Of a stretch of DNA of 64,000 nt, positions 1-12,454 are shown piece after piece. Each line of letters opens with the position of its first letter. The first letter of the stretch is position 1. The notes beneath the pieces were generated by a model. It had not been told where the DNA came from. It saw only the letters and a program-made list of their open reading frames with translations, and did no database searches. This stretch comes from Chrysomallon squamiferum (taxonomy: Eukaryota > Mollusca > Gastropoda > Neomphalida > Peltospiridae): NCBI GenBank assembly GCA_012295275.1, contig CM022672.1, positions 9,287,904 through 9,351,903 of the forward strand, in the 5' to 3' direction. The translations under genes and the position numbers were made by a program.

Positions 1-1054
1 TATCAAAGTACAATAAAGAAGAACTATTGCTACATCAATAAAACGCAACTGAAGAAGAAATAAAGGATAAAAAACAACAACATAATAGATTTGCATGAAG
101 TAAAATATAAAACAAAAAAAAAATTACAAACACTGAAAACCCCCAGAAAGAAACAACAATGAAATGACAACAGCTGTAGTTCGATATAATAATTATTTCG
201 CAATAAACTGCACTATTATAATTTGATTTATCTTGGGTTATCTTTCACTAATATGCCTTTAAAACGTTGTCTTTAGTTACTCGTTTATATTGTTAAGAAA
301 GTAAGAAATAAATACTTGATGAACAGTTAAGGAAAGAAACATAAAAGAGATAAAGGAAAACGAAAACGAGAGTAGGAAAGGCAGAGCAAAGAAGAATACA
401 AGAAGAAAAAGAAACAGAGATTAAAGAACAAAGAATAGAAAAACAAAGAAGAAAGATAGCTAGAAAGAAAACAAAAAAGAAACACGAAATAAAAAAAAAA
501 AGAGTTCAAAAATACAGTTATTGTTCAGTTTATTAATAATAAGTCATTTCATCATTTCGTTCTCAACGATATTGACCACGAAATAAAAATAAACTTTAAA
601 AAACAGCATCATCTTCCCACAGCACGGCAACAAACCATAAATCAAATTCCTTGTTATTAATGTGCTCTATTGCAATCACTTGGTATTAACAGACGCCTTC
701 AAAGACATGCTAAATATTTGATAGCAATGAACACATTTCCTTAAAAGTTATGGCTTCACCATTCTTATATTTCAGAAAAATTGACCAAAATTGTTATGGA
801 GTGGCATTTAGGAGAGAGAAAAAAATTTACTACATCGTATTCCCAAGTCTCAATACTTCTAGAATGATTGACTGTTCGCAGACAAGCGGGCAATTTGTCA
901 GCTGAAATTAAATGAATGGAAACGCGTCTTGTTGCGTTTAGTCGAAAAGCTGTTAACTAAGTCTGATCAGTGCAAGGTGTGCTTCCAGTGTATTCACTGA
1001 TGTTAGGCTGTAATTAATTAATGAACTCCTTGGAGGTTTAATACATTTAATTAT
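1..1054. other. AT-rich stretch without recognised features
   Basis: It holds an A/G-rich segment (about 325-500) that yields only a low-complexity frame. From 560 to 1040 the sequence is unique, with no splice-bounded ORF or RNA recognised. Confidence 0.6.
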
Positions 1055-1056
1055 TT

Positions 1057-1303
1057 GTTTTGTTTGTTTTTTCGTTTGGTTGGTTGGTTCCTTGTTTGTT
1101 CGTTCGTTTCGGTTTGGTTGGTTCCTTATTTGTTCGTTCGTTTTTTCGTTTGGTTGGTTGGTCGCTTGTTTGTTCGTTCGTTTTTTCGTTTGGTTGGTTG
1201 GTTGCATGTTTGTTCGTTCGTTTTCTCGTTTGGTTGGTTGGTTGCTTTCGTGTTTGTTCATTTGTGTTTGGTTGGTTGGTTGTTCGATTGTTTCTTGGTA
1301 GAT
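1057..1303. repeat. degenerate GGTTGGTT / TTTGTTCGTTCG minisatellite
   Basis: TTTGTTCGTTCG recurs at 1095, 1129, 1169 and 1209, with a variant near 1253, spaced 34-44 bp and joined by CGTTTGGTTGGTTGG. The three overlapping Val/Cys/Phe/Leu-rich frames are by-products of the repeat. Confidence 0.9.
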
Positions 1304-1377
1304 TAGAGCGTTCGTTGTTTCGTTTTTATTTCATTTATCGCTGTTTATTTGGATATTTCATTGCTTTGTAGATCGCT

Positions 1378-1504
1378 AAGCTGGCTGGTTGGTTATTTGA
1401 CTGGTTAATATACAAGTTCACTGGATTATTGGCTGGTATACTGGTTATCTGTCTGGTTAGCTAGTTGGTTATATGGTTAATTGGTTGGTTGGTTAGTTGT
1501 TTCG
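1378..1504. repeat. decayed GGTT-rich repeat linking two minisatellites
   Basis: CTGGTTGGTTA, GACTGGTTAATA and TAATTGGTTGGTTGG variants suggest an eroded array related to both neighbours. Confidence 0.6.
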
Positions 1505-1795
1505 TTGACTGTCTGTTTCGATGGTTGATTGATTGGTTGTTTGTTTCGATGGTTGCTTGGTTGGTTGTCTGTTTCGATGGTTGATTGGTTGGTTGTCTGT
1601 TTCGATGGTTGATTGGTTGGTTGTTTGTTTCGATGGTTGCTTGGTTGGTTGTCTGTTTCGATGGTTGCTTGGTTGGTTGTCTGTTTCGATGGTTGATTGG
1701 TTGGTTGTCTGTTTCGATGGTTGATTGGTTGGTTGTTTGTTTCGATGGTTGCTTGGTTGGTTGTCTGTTTCGATGGTTGATTGGTTGATTGATTA
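1505..1795. repeat. 28-bp minisatellite, 10 units with exact period
   Basis: TTTCGATGG occurs at 1516, 1544, 1572, 1600, 1628, 1656, 1684, 1712, 1740 and 1768, exactly 28 bp apart each time. Between them lie TTGATTGGTTGGTTGTCTG or TTGCTTGGTTGGTTGTCTG variants. Because 28 is not a multiple of three, the frame shifts every unit, so the ORFs across it are not protein repeats. Confidence 0.98.
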
Positions 1796-3145
1796 ATTAA
1801 CTGTTTGATTTTATCTCCTGTTTTCGCTAACTGGTTGATTCACCGATGCTTGCTATGTCACTTAGTTGTTTATTTATTTAACTTATTTATTTAACTTAAC
1901 TCTATATTTAGACTTTTCACCAGTTTCTTTCTTGATAAATCGGTGCTTTTCATACGACTGCAGCATCTTACAGCCGGCATGTTTTGACAGCTTCCATTTT
2001 TCTCAAATGAAGACAATTTAAATGTCCTCACTCTAATGCTTCGATCAACATATAGAGTGAAAAATACAGACATCTTCCTCTCGATCGGACGTAGTTTTAT
2101 CAGTCAAAGACAGTTATCTTTCAGTTTCATAATTATCATATCAAAAAAGAGAATTTTCTGACAAAACGACAATAACAAAAATAAACGTTTTATTTCGCGA
2201 CATTAGGGAAAATGTGGAATACTGGTTAACCGTGTGTGTTAATATAGGTTACTAACGTGCTACAGTTGTTTTTTTTTTTTTTGTTGTTGTTGTTGTTTTG
2301 TTTTTTTTTTTTGTTTTTTTCTCATTTTAAAATTTCAAAGATAGAAGCTGAAATATACCTTGGTTTTATATATTAATATATATGTATATCTTCAGCCTCT
2401 GTCCTTGAAATTATATAAAAAGTTATTTTAATGACTTACTTGAAATTAAGCATACCCTATATGTTTTAATGTGTATGGACTATTTCCTAAATACAGTTTA
2501 TTCATAATATTATAATACAATGCGAACACAAGAGGTGAAAATTGAATACTTATATAGCATATGCAATAAATAGTATAAAACCTAACCAGTTTTATCGAAA
2601 CATTACTAGTATAACATCCATTGGTTCCAGTGACCTATAAAAATATCTAAAAATAATTGTCGTATTTATTGCACAAAACTTTAATTTAACATTCTCCATT
2701 ACTAAATAATAATTATCTTTATTACGGATTTTTAATTTAACGTTTTCACCCCAGCTCATTCGTAAGACAACAACAGCAGTGGGAATTAATAATAATAAAA
2801 CATAAAAACTGTCTGATAAAACACGATCATAATATCCTCTCAGCCGATTGATAGCGAGGCTGATTCTGTGTTAGAAGAGCGATTTTGCACCAAACTGCAA
2901 TTAAAAAAAAAACCTCGACGGTTTACTAACAAGAAGTAATAAAACATTAATAACATTCTTCAGCAATTGGTTTATAAATTCATGTTTCCTTGGAGATGCA
3001 TAAAAACCATATTTCAAATTAGTTTTGTCAAAACATTTCATTTTAAAGCCTTCACGCTATTAGAACCTTTCCAATCGTCTGTCTTTTACTGACATTACTA
3101 CCCTTTAATTTCGAATCTACATCAATTCTTTTTTTTAAAAACATA
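1796..3145. other. AT-rich unique DNA
   Basis: No gene recognised. It contains a poly-T/GTT tract at 2267-2322. ORFs are short and lack splice boundaries. Confidence 0.6.
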
Positions 3146-3480
3146 AACACCTTTCTTGTAAGAACGTGCGACTCGAACTGGTATTTCGTCTGTTGTTTAA
3201 CACTGCATTGAGCTTAATGAAGTCCTCAGGGGAGGTAATTCACGCGGCGATTGGCGTTTTAAGTGGAGTTTTATTGATATTAGTCTTATAACGCGCTTTT
3301 CCTCCACTGATCTTTCAATATTGCAGCAGCTATTGGAAAGAAGACGTCCAATTTCATGCTTCACTTCAAATATATTGGAGAGGCTTTATTGCAGAGTAAA
3401 ATGCCAAGATGAGGTTTTTCTGTTGCCATTTGAGGCAGCGTGTCGGTTCTGTAGGTGCAGTTTTCAAAAGACTTGAGGAG
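3146..3480. other. GC-richer unique island
   Basis: This stands out from its AT-rich flanks by CpG-containing segments (CACGCGGCGATTGGCG, AACGCGC) and no simple repeat. It could be a conserved regulatory element; no ORF or RNA was recognised. Confidence 0.3.
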
Positions 3481-3772
3481 AAAAACTGTAAGAAAAATGA
3501 AACAAACATGTCACGATTAGGACTATAGTTTATGAACCAAAATAGTTTTATGTTTACGTTGCTTTCATGTTTTTGTGACCGTCTCGCTATTTCCTTTTTT
3601 CACTTTCTCTCGCTAATTTTATTATTTTTTTATTATTACTTTTATTTTTACTTTTTATTTTTATTTTTTATTTATTTACTTTTTCTTTCTCTGGTCCCTG
3701 AATATCTCAGTTTGGCTCTGTTTTCTATCTTTTTTATACTCTTTCACTGTCTCTCTCTCTGCCACTGAATGT

Positions 3773-3840
3773 GTCTATCTATCCGTCTATCGGTCTGTCT
3801 ATCCATCTATCTACATAGTTATCTATCTACCCTATCTATA
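3773..3840. repeat. decayed (TCTA)n array
   Basis: TCTATCTATCCGTCTATCGG and related tetranucleotides with many substitutions. Confidence 0.8.
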
Positions 3841-3985
3841 TAATTGCATATACACATGTGCATACACTTTCTTAAATACATTGTAAAGCGTTCAGGTAGA
3901 AAACTAAGAGTCTGCGATAAGTTGTTTCCATTGTCGACACTGTTATAGTAATTTCATTAAAACAGCTTCAAATGTTTAATTACTG

Positions 3986-4040
<55 letters not shown>

Positions 4041-4042
4041 TT
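3986..4042. repeat. (TTTA)n array
   Basis: Near-perfect TTTA tetranucleotide run of about 57 bp. Confidence 0.95.
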
Positions 4043-5978
4043 ATGATTATTTTTATGTTTATTTCTCTCTCTTTTTTTTATGTTGCTGACGTCCTATTCC
4101 CGATTTCAGCTCCACCGGTTAATGTTTGTCAAATAGTATTTAATTCATGATAGAGATTCAGATCATACTTCAGATATCATGGTCTAGTAACGACACGACC
4201 GTATTTGCCATCAGTATTAGAGAACATTTAGCTTATTTAATGTTTTAAATGCAATTTCTCTTCATAAAAAATATGTGGTACGGATGCACGTTATATATTA
4301 TGTATAAAAGAAATATATGAAAGTCCTTATGTTATGTCTATATATTTTAAAATAGTATTAATATGAACAAATTTCCGTTTAACTTCCTCAGTTCCTTTTT
4401 CTCATTTATCTTCCAGATTTTCTTCTTCTTTTTTACCTTTTTTTAAACCATTATGTGATTTCCCGACGAGTCATTACCTCTCTTTTACGAGAAACTAAAA
4501 AGTTACCGCGTAATTTTCACCTTTTTGTCACGAAAAGCCATTAGACAAACATTTCTAACATTTACATCTATCCATTGAACTCGTGAATAGCTTTTTCTAG
4601 TTAATGCGTATTTGAACGCGAATTCCTTAAATAAACATTAAAGCATCTTAAGATGGATTGTTTCATCTTCGCTCCGAGATTCCTGGCATTGTGAGATACT
4701 CGGCAGTCGAACCAATGTTCCTAAACGTGGGGTATTTTCTGTCTTAATCTCTCCAGCTTTGCGCCGGGCAGTTCTTTCCTCACTGAAATCATCCATAGCT
4801 TATCAAGCGATATCGCCGGCCGTTCCTTAACAAGAAACTAATGACAAAGTCCAGCAGCTGACCTTGCACCCGCTAATGTTTATTATTTCTGATTTACTAG
4901 ACAGTTTCCTGTTTAACTGATCGTAGCGGAATCACCATTACGGTTCGTACGACAACGAAATTGGTTGAATTGGAACCTTCAGTTTAGACAATATAGGCCT
5001 GTGTAAACTGGTTTATTTGTTGAACGAAACTCACTGAAACGAAGATATGACCTATGCCTCTCTTGTGACATGGTGGTATAAATAATGTGAAGATTTTATC
5101 AGAGCTACAACATCATTTTCGTAGAATACATTTGTCATGATTATGATATTTCTTTACCTCACCAATAGAATCTATGAAGAAAAATATCCAAAACTCTTTC
5201 TGGATGGAGTAATTTGAGTAATAAATGTTCATTGGCTAACGTCTGGTTCAGTATAACTGATGTAGTAATTTCGATAAATTCATTCTGTTTGTTTTAAGTA
5301 TCAGTTTTAATATATATGTGTAGAGAGATTTTGATTGATGAACATTCACGTTTTCTGTAACGTATACCAGTGTTATCTACAAGTAACCATTTTTTGTTTT
5401 GTTGAAGCGTTTGTTATTTTAAAATGACAGAAAAAAAAAAGAATATAATTATATTTTGGTATAGCCATAATTTTGTTTTCCATTCAAAAAAGAAGTAAAC
5501 ATAACTGAGTTAGATTTGTGACCTGAATTTGCTAAAGAGTTATCTTGGTATTATCGAAACTGAATAATACTGTCTTATTAATGTTGTAAAATGATTTATT
5601 TGTTATTGCATACGAAATTCGCTGAAAAGGTTAACATAACTTTACCATAATACAAACAAAAAAAATGTGTGTTCTTTAACAGCGAAAATATATTAACCTG
5701 CAAATCCAAATAGAGCAATAAAAAACAGTCTGGCCTTTATCTTGAAAGAAATGTGAAAATAAAAAAAGATTTTGTGAATAACTAATCTGCTTACTGTCGA
5801 CAGTTTGAATTTAGAAATTTAAAAAAGCAAAATCTTTATAAGATTCGAAGCAGAAATGATCTGCTCAGTCGAGATGAAATTCAGTCGACAGTTCAAATTA
5901 AGAAATTTAGAAAGCTGATTTAAAACTAAAATGAAAACCTATCGATCCGCTGTCAGTTCTCAGGAGGTTTGAATTTGT
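4043..5978. other. unique AT-rich DNA with a GC-richer core at 4655-5060
   Basis: No gene seen. The core contains GATATCGCCGGCCGTTCC and a CAGCAGCTGACC segment with an E-box (CAGCTG). It is a candidate conserved non-coding element on composition alone. Confidence 0.3.
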
Positions 5979-6026
5979 TTGTGTATTTGTGTATTGATAT
6001 GTGTGTATATTTGTGTGTATGTATGT

Positions 6027-6075
<49 letters not shown>
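5979..6075. repeat. (GT)n array
   Basis: TTTGTGTAT/GTATGTATGT lead-in grading into pure (GT)n from about 6028 to 6074. Confidence 0.95.
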
Positions 6076-6077
<2 letters not shown>

Positions 6078-6742
6078 TCGACAAACTTTCATTCCTGGAT
6101 ACTGCTGTATTGATACAACAACCGACGTTGATTTCTTTAAAATAAATCTAATAAATCTTTAAACGTCACACACCAATATATTCCAGAAACCGTGTACTCC
6201 ACTGTTATTATCGGTAACTGTCCTTTAACACAATTAATGATGCAGAAAAGTGCAATCTTCCATTATTACCTAATACAATCTACACCATGTTGAAAGAAAA
6301 CAGACGTGGTATGAAATAAATTAAATTTTTTCTTTCCTTTTGTTGTTTAAGGACATTTCGATATTACGCCTCGACGGTGTAACATATCAAATTATTCAAG
6401 AAATTATCGCCATTCGGATTAAAAAGAAAACCTGCGGCCTTCGGTGCACGTATTAATTTGACATTACCGTGTTGACAACGTATTGGTGTAATGTGATGAC
6501 TTGACAGATACTGTCATTATGTTTCCAGACTGGTTTACGAAGAAAATAAGAAATTAATAATACTGATCAATTATTTTTATATATAACCTTTTATAATTAT
6601 TTATTTCAGCAAATGTCTGATTTCTTATATTCAGAATAACAAAAGTTAGACTGATTGCTATAATGGATATGTTTTATATATTTCTTTGTGGAAAGTTCTG
6701 TTATATGTAATTGTCTACCATTTGTTACTATGATATATAAAA

Positions 6743-6743
<1 letters not shown>

Positions 6744-6795
<52 letters not shown>

Positions 6796-6870
6796 CACCT
6801 ATTTACTGAGAAACAGACAGAAAAAGAGAGAGCGAGAGAGAAAGACAGGGATACAGAGAAAAGAGAGAAG
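6744..6870. repeat. (AC)n array followed by GA-rich segment
   Basis: Pure (AC)n at 6744-6799 with one GC interruption, then an impure AGAGAGCGAGAGAG purine run at 6815-6870. Confidence 0.95.
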
Positions 6871-8025
6871 TCATATACAGTGTTTTGACATAAAATATAA
6901 TTTAGTAACTATACATGTATCCTCTGAATGACATTAAACTGCCAGTGTAATTTTCTGCTGAGATGTTGTCAAACATTCATACATTTTATTTTGATTGTGT
7001 ATTCCTGTTTATACAGCTCATTATTTGTATATCTACAAATTAATACAGAGATGAACCTTTGTTTTTTATGGGCACTCTAGGTTCTAGGCAAGGACAAGTG
7101 AGGGTTGTTGCATACAATTAAAATATAATGACTCTGAGGGAAATCTAATAGTGTTCGTCACAAGTAGATGGTTGCAAAAACGACTGGTGAGAACGTTAAC
7201 AGGTTTCACTGTACATACGGCAAAGTCCAAATCTTCCTTCAGAGAGGATCGACCTATCGACCTCCAGCATTCCAATGCAATCTTTTATCCCGGATAAATC
7301 AGGATCTGCTTGATTTTAGATGTCGTTTGCTTTACGTCTGTCAATCTGATTATCAACATCAATTAAACTTCAAAGGGAGGCTTACACTGGATGGTCTCAA
7401 TCCACTTATTTTAACATCAAAGAACAGACACTCGAGACTATAAGTACGTTACAAATACTAATTAAAATGGCTTTTCACTTGAAAATACCGGTATTATTCT
7501 AATTGTTGCAGTATCTTACAGAGGAAAGCACTGTAATATAAAAGCACTTGGCGAATTTCCCAACACAGGACAAGTTTATTGACGAAACATCCTATTATCA
7601 CCCATGATCATTTTTTTGACTGGCTTATTCTCGAATATATACGGTATTGTCATTTCCCCCCCGTATACGTCTTTATCCGTATGGTTCATGTTATGATAAA
7701 AATACTATCACAATTACCATATTGACTCTGCTATATGATATTTATTACTTGGCAAATTGGTGACTGTTACGATATTAGTTTTGTTGATTAAAACTTCATA
7801 AACGAATGCGCAGATATGAATTGCCGCGATGCACTGAACATAAGATAACTAATTATTATATTGTTTTTCTCACATTACTGTAAATTACTTTGTATTAGAT
7901 ATTATCAGCCACTGAAAATAATGTTTGCATACTCAACCATCAGAGATGAATCAAACTGACAGTGTAAATAAAAAGTCGTTGATAGTAATTATTATATTAA
8001 CTCTACGACAAAAGAAGAAAAGCGA
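6871..8025. other. unique DNA, no gene recognised
   Basis: 7080-7443 is GC-richer and carries overlapping 63- and 91-codon frames on opposite strands. Neither shows a known motif or a splice-bounded exon, so both are left unannotated. Confidence 0.5.
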
Positions 8026-8120
8026 GTTTGACGGTACTTTTGTGGTAAAGCACTTGATTCAGCCACGACTGGTCTCAGGATCAATTCTCACTATTATTAT
8101 TATTATTATTATTATTTATT

Positions 8121-8123
<3 letters not shown>
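8026..8123 (+). mobile_element. tRNA-derived SINE-like element with (ATT)n tail
   Basis: A-box-like GTGGTAAAGC (from 8042) and B-box-like GGATCAATTC (8078-8087) lie 36 bp apart, and the sequence ends in an (ATT)n tail, the usual architecture of tRNA-derived SINEs. Tail and poly-T continue to 8187. Cephalopods are known to carry several tRNA-derived SINE families; which one this belongs to cannot be told by eye. Confidence 0.5.

Positions 8124-8187
<64 letters not shown>
8124..8187. repeat. poly-T tract of about 64 bp
   Basis: Unbroken T run directly after the (ATT)n tail of the SINE-like element. Confidence 0.97.
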
Positions 8188-8189
<2 letters not shown>

Positions 8190-8457
8190 TTTCTTTTGTG
8201 TCTGGGATCATTAGATATACATGAAAAACCCTGATCAAATTCTGTTATTTCGTGAATTTATTATGGAATATTGAATTTAACATCACAAGTGCTTTCGGAA
8301 TAACGCATATATAAGTTCTGACTTACATTACATAGATTTAAGTTAATCGGTAGGTCATCTTTAGTTTCGTTTCTTTTTTTTTATCAGTAGAATGATACTG
8401 AAAATATTTTATCGAAAAGAAATACTGAGTTTTTCGAAACCTGTAAGGTAATTATTT

Positions 8458-9118
8458 AAAAAAAAAAAAAAAAAAAAAAAAACTTTCCATTTCAGTTTTA
8501 TATGAGAATAATATTAAAGTATTACATTTTGTCATCGCTTGAAAATGCTTAAACTATCCAATTTTATTTTTCTTTCAATCTTAAGTTAATAATTTAAACA
8601 ACCTTTGCTTTTTCGATTTCAAGCCTATAAGTTAAATATCTTGCAAACATCTTTCAGTCATCTTTCTTTTTTGTTCTTCAAACTTTGTAATTGCTTTCAT
8701 GTTTTTTGGTGATTTTTTTATTTCTTTTTTTCTCAGGTTTGTGTTCTAATTTAGAAACTCATCAAATACACGTTAGATCAGTTACGTACGTATAAACTGA
8801 ATTTCACCTTATTCCTCGGGGAAATACATCTTTTTAGTTATTTCTGCCTAGTGTGATGCGTTCTGATTGGCCAGAGTCTGGTTTAACATAATCGAGATAA
8901 TAATTTTGATAAATGAAGCCTATGTCTGTTGGTAATCTGTTCCCACTATACGTTTTAGGATAAATATTTTGATTGATGAATATACAAGTATATTCGGCCT
9001 CTTGATTGCTTAGATTTTGGGGTGAATCTGAAGTAATTTTGACGATAAGTAAACAAGGTTTTGCAGTCCTTACTTAGTTTAGATTTCTGGATAAATCTTA
9101 AAAAAAAAAAAAAAAAAA
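8458..9118. other. AT-rich DNA bounded by poly-A tracts
   Basis: Poly-A runs at 8458-8483 and 9099-9118. Between them is unique AT-rich DNA with no recognised gene. Confidence 0.6.
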
Positions 9119-9666
9119 TATTGACTCACGCATACTCAGGTTCTGTCAGTTTGTCATTTTGGCCTGACTTGCATAATCACATAAAAACTGTAATCATACT
9201 TCTATTATTTCTCCATATATTTGCGTAAAATAATCTTGTCTCAACCTCTAATCTCGTAATTGTTTCTAAATGGCTCCCTTTCGTGCGTGGAATTATCACG
9301 TACCTTTCATGTGTGCCTCGGGTACACTATAGCGCTCTACATCGAATGTGCACAATGTTGTTGTTATTTTTAAAAAAAAAAAATTTTTTTTGTGTCGCTC
9401 TGCTTGAGCGACGTTCTGCTAAAATCAATACTGCAAAGCATCAAAGAACAAACGTCGATGAAAATATAACGGCGTTGTCGCTGCTCCCAGGTGCATGGAA
9501 AATCTTCTCATTTGCCAGTGTTTCCAGCCGCTGGCAGCATGATCTTTATTTCATTTTTGTTTTCTTCATCTTGGCGGTACTCGACGACAAGATTCCTGGT
9601 GTGAAATCTCTAATCAGTCATCAGAATATAACCGGTGAAGACCTCGTTTTGTATTAACGTTATATC

Positions 9667-9729
9667 ACTTCCGGTGTTCTGTCATTGACTGTTGGTCCGG
9701 GATACGGGACGTTCAGGCAGTTTAAAAGG
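9667..9729 (+). promoter_or_regulatory. candidate promoter: ETS-type site and TATA-like box
   Basis: ACTTCCGG at 9667-9674 is the reverse of the ETS/GABP core, a common element of animal promoters. TTTAAAA at 9721-9727 could act as a TATA-like box and would place initiation near 9750-9757. The flanks, about 9470-9830, are clearly richer in G, C and CpG than the surrounding DNA. All of this is motif reading; no transcript evidence is available. Confidence 0.35.
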
Positions 9730-9769
9730 AACGACTTCGATACGCCCAGCGACAATTAGTGACTGCAGC

Positions 9770-9808
9770 ATGGCTGACGACATCGCGGACAACAAGCCTG
9801 TGACGTGA
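9770..9808 (+). other. short upstream ORF in the candidate leader
   Basis: An ATG in strong context (A at -3, G at +4) opens 12 codons starting MADDIADNKP and ends at TGA 9806-9808, fourteen bases before the ATG at 9823. If the 9.75-kb leader is real, this would be a translated upstream ORF that should limit use of the 9823 start. An alternative donor (CAG|GTGAAC, GT at 9814) lies just after its stop codon. Confidence 0.25.
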
Positions 9809-9822
9809 TTCAGGTGAACGTT

Positions 9823-9887
9823 ATGGAGAAAGAAAGACTGCTAGAGAAACAAAGACTTTATTTACACCTGTTCGAAACACTTGCCTC
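9823..9887 (+). CDS. candidate coding first exon of the M13 peptidase (distant, weakly supported)
   Basis: ATG at 9823 has G at -3 and +4, then 21 codons rich in Glu, Lys and Leu run to a textbook donor (CTC|GTGAGT, GT at 9888). The exon ends in phase 2 with TC left over. The exon at 57788 needs exactly two incoming bases to be read in frame with the transmembrane exon at 59588, so the join gives one open frame with a Ser at the junction. A promoter-like patch lies just upstream. Against it: the protein segment has no recognisable domain, phase agreement happens one time in three by chance, and the implied intron is about 48 kb. It could equally be the first exon of another transcript or a chance ORF. 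Confidence 0.3.
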
Positions 9888-9889
9888 GT

Positions 9890-12315
9890 GAGTATTCGTA
9901 AATTATATTTTGTTCTGTATTGCTGTAAATCGAGCCTGCTGAAAACTTTAGCAACGAGATTCCTCATTAATAATTTCCATAGATATCTCAGTGATAAACG
10001 TCTGTTCTAGTTAAAGATATCATATTAGTCAATTTCCCTGCGTTACGCGAGCAAGAGAAAAAGGTAATTAAAAAAAAGAAGAAGTTTCAAATGTGATAAG
10101 AATAAATGGTTGAATTACCTCTATTTTTCAAAATGGTTTAAAGCATTCATGTTATTTAGCAGATATAATTTTCACTGTTTTTCAAAATAACAATGGGTTA
10201 TAAAAAATTAACTGGAAAGTGAAACGGATTGATTAAATATGAAATAAATGCAAAAATGTCATGCAACAAAAATGTTCTGTTAATAATTAATTGCTTTACT
10301 GTTATATATCAGTAACAGATAAAGGGATTTTAATATTTTATTTCTTTTATTTCAAGATATATTAGAATTATTTGTAACAGGACAAATATAAAATAATGCC
10401 TATCTCTTAAAGTTGTTTATTAACAGATACCCTGTTTGCCTTCAAGGATAGCAATCATTAGATATGTTTTATATATATGAGTAGTGTTTTAGTGTTACAT
10501 GTCTTTTGGAAAATAGTATTTCATTATCAAAGATTGGTTAAACTGAAAGAGATACGGATGCGTAAATGATTGGGTAATGAAGGTTGATACATATGAAAAG
10601 AAATTATCGTTGTTATTTCATAACTTTCGTTATATGTTTCTGAAATTGCGTCATCATGGATCTAACGTGTGTGATTAAATATATATTAATTATTAAATAT
10701 CAAATTATTATTAAGTACATGCACTCGTTTTGATTGCTGTTTTTATTATGTAAACAGTTCTGTTTGGCTTCCTATAATTATTATTTCAGTTCCTTCTTTT
10801 CTTTCTTCTTTGTTTGACGTTTGAGAGAACTCTTTTTATCTCCCTTCAAATAACGAAGATAGGTAAGTTTGCTGCCATTTCTAAAAGCATAAAAAAACAA
10901 CTCACGAAAGTCACATCGTAAGTCGTAAATTGTACTTTATATTCTAGCTTAAGTCTTAAAGGTTCACTGATATAGATTTGTATAATGACATTTTGTTTTA
11001 ATGTGAGGAATTACTGCGGAAAGCAGCTGTCTTCAGAATAACTCCCCATCAACATGACAGGTTTTATAACACTTGGAATCTCATTAAATTAACTAACAAA
11101 CATATGCTGCAGGATGTACCTAAATAGATCCAGAGGGGTGTTATCCTTGCATTTAGTTATTTCCTGCGATTTACATGTATACCCTTAATATATAATTAGA
11201 ACTCTATTAAATAGAGACAGTATCAACAACAACACAAACGATTAGCAGAAATAGTATATCTCCTGCAGAAACAAGAATATATTCTTTCACAGAGGAGAAA
11301 TTCCTATTTTAACTGTGTGTAATAATGATATGGTATAAGTTAATAAGAAGAATTCCTAACCTCTTTAAGAGCAACCACTGCCATACGCTTTTGGTATAGT
11401 TGCAGTATGTTCTGAATTTTTGTTTTTGTGATATTTTGTCATAGCAGTGAGCAGCATCTTCAAGTCTAATAACATTGAATTCAAAAGACAGGTTTAACTG
11501 ACGGATATCCAACGTCTATGAAAGCAATTTCTGATACCAATTTCTGAAAGCAGTTTTAGAAATAGCTGCAATTATTTTTATACTGGAGTTTTTATTTTAA
11601 GCTTCCGCGATTTGTATGACCATCTGTTAGCTTACTAAAGCTTAATAATTCGACATATTAATTTGGTAAATATACAGTTTATTTAACCGAATAGAAAATA
11701 ATTGCTTGGATAATTGCTAACATGTACAACATGCATTATTAGAGTTGACTTTGAAATTTAATTTCTTAGCATCATTGAGCAACGGTGAATTAAAACATTT
11801 GCAATTTCATTTCTGAATAACTGAACATCAATGAATGTTGAAAGAAATTCTTCAGAACCTTTAATAACAGCAAGTCACGAGTATACAGAATAACTAATAC
11901 TGAATTTACGACTCGAGTTTCAGTACCAAACATTTGTTCACCAATTTAACAGAAATAAAATAAAAATATTAGATCCGGCTCTGCCAGTGAAACTCGCTAT
12001 GAAGTGATTACAGTATTAAAAGTCATGGACACTGCGCTTTTATAACTCTCCTCTGCTGCTTATTAATGTTTACTTGAAACGGCTAAAATCGTTCTCATGA
12101 TTGCTTTACACAAACCTATAATCAAACAAACGAAACCAGACTCCATGATTCTGCTTTATTATACACGTGAATTCGTGACCAGAATTTCGAGTGTAAAGAG
12201 CTTCAAAACGCTCAAATGAAATTATCTTCGAGAGATATGTTGAATACTGCATGTACTTTTTTTACAAACACAACCTTCGCCTCTGTCTCTGATTCTCCGA
12301 CAACACCCATTCTGC
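9890..12315. other. AT-rich unique DNA downstream of the candidate first exon
   Basis: No repeat array and no recognised gene. ORFs are short and AT-driven. Confidence 0.6.
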
Positions 12316-12342
12316 GTGTATATGTGTTTGTCTGTGTATGTA

Positions 12343-12373
<31 letters not shown>

Positions 12374-12379
12374 ATGTGT

Positions 12380-12439
<60 letters not shown>

Positions 12440-12454
12440 TTATGTATTTACGTG
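12316..12454. repeat. (TG)n/(TATG)n compound array
   Basis: Alternating TATG tetramers and pure TG runs; three overlapping Cys/Val-rich frames here are artefacts. Confidence 0.97.

Noticed and set aside
1055-1371. Cys/Val/Phe-rich ORFs resembling membrane proteins
   Set aside because: Three overlapping frames open together across a GGTT/TTCG minisatellite.
1505-1795. CRISPR-like regular 28-bp repeats
   Set aside because: The repeats are head-to-tail with no spacers and the DNA is clearly animal; it is a minisatellite.
9283-9657. 124-codon ORF upstream of the candidate promoter
   Set aside because: It runs through A- and T-tracts and promoter-like DNA, has no recognisable domain and no start context support.
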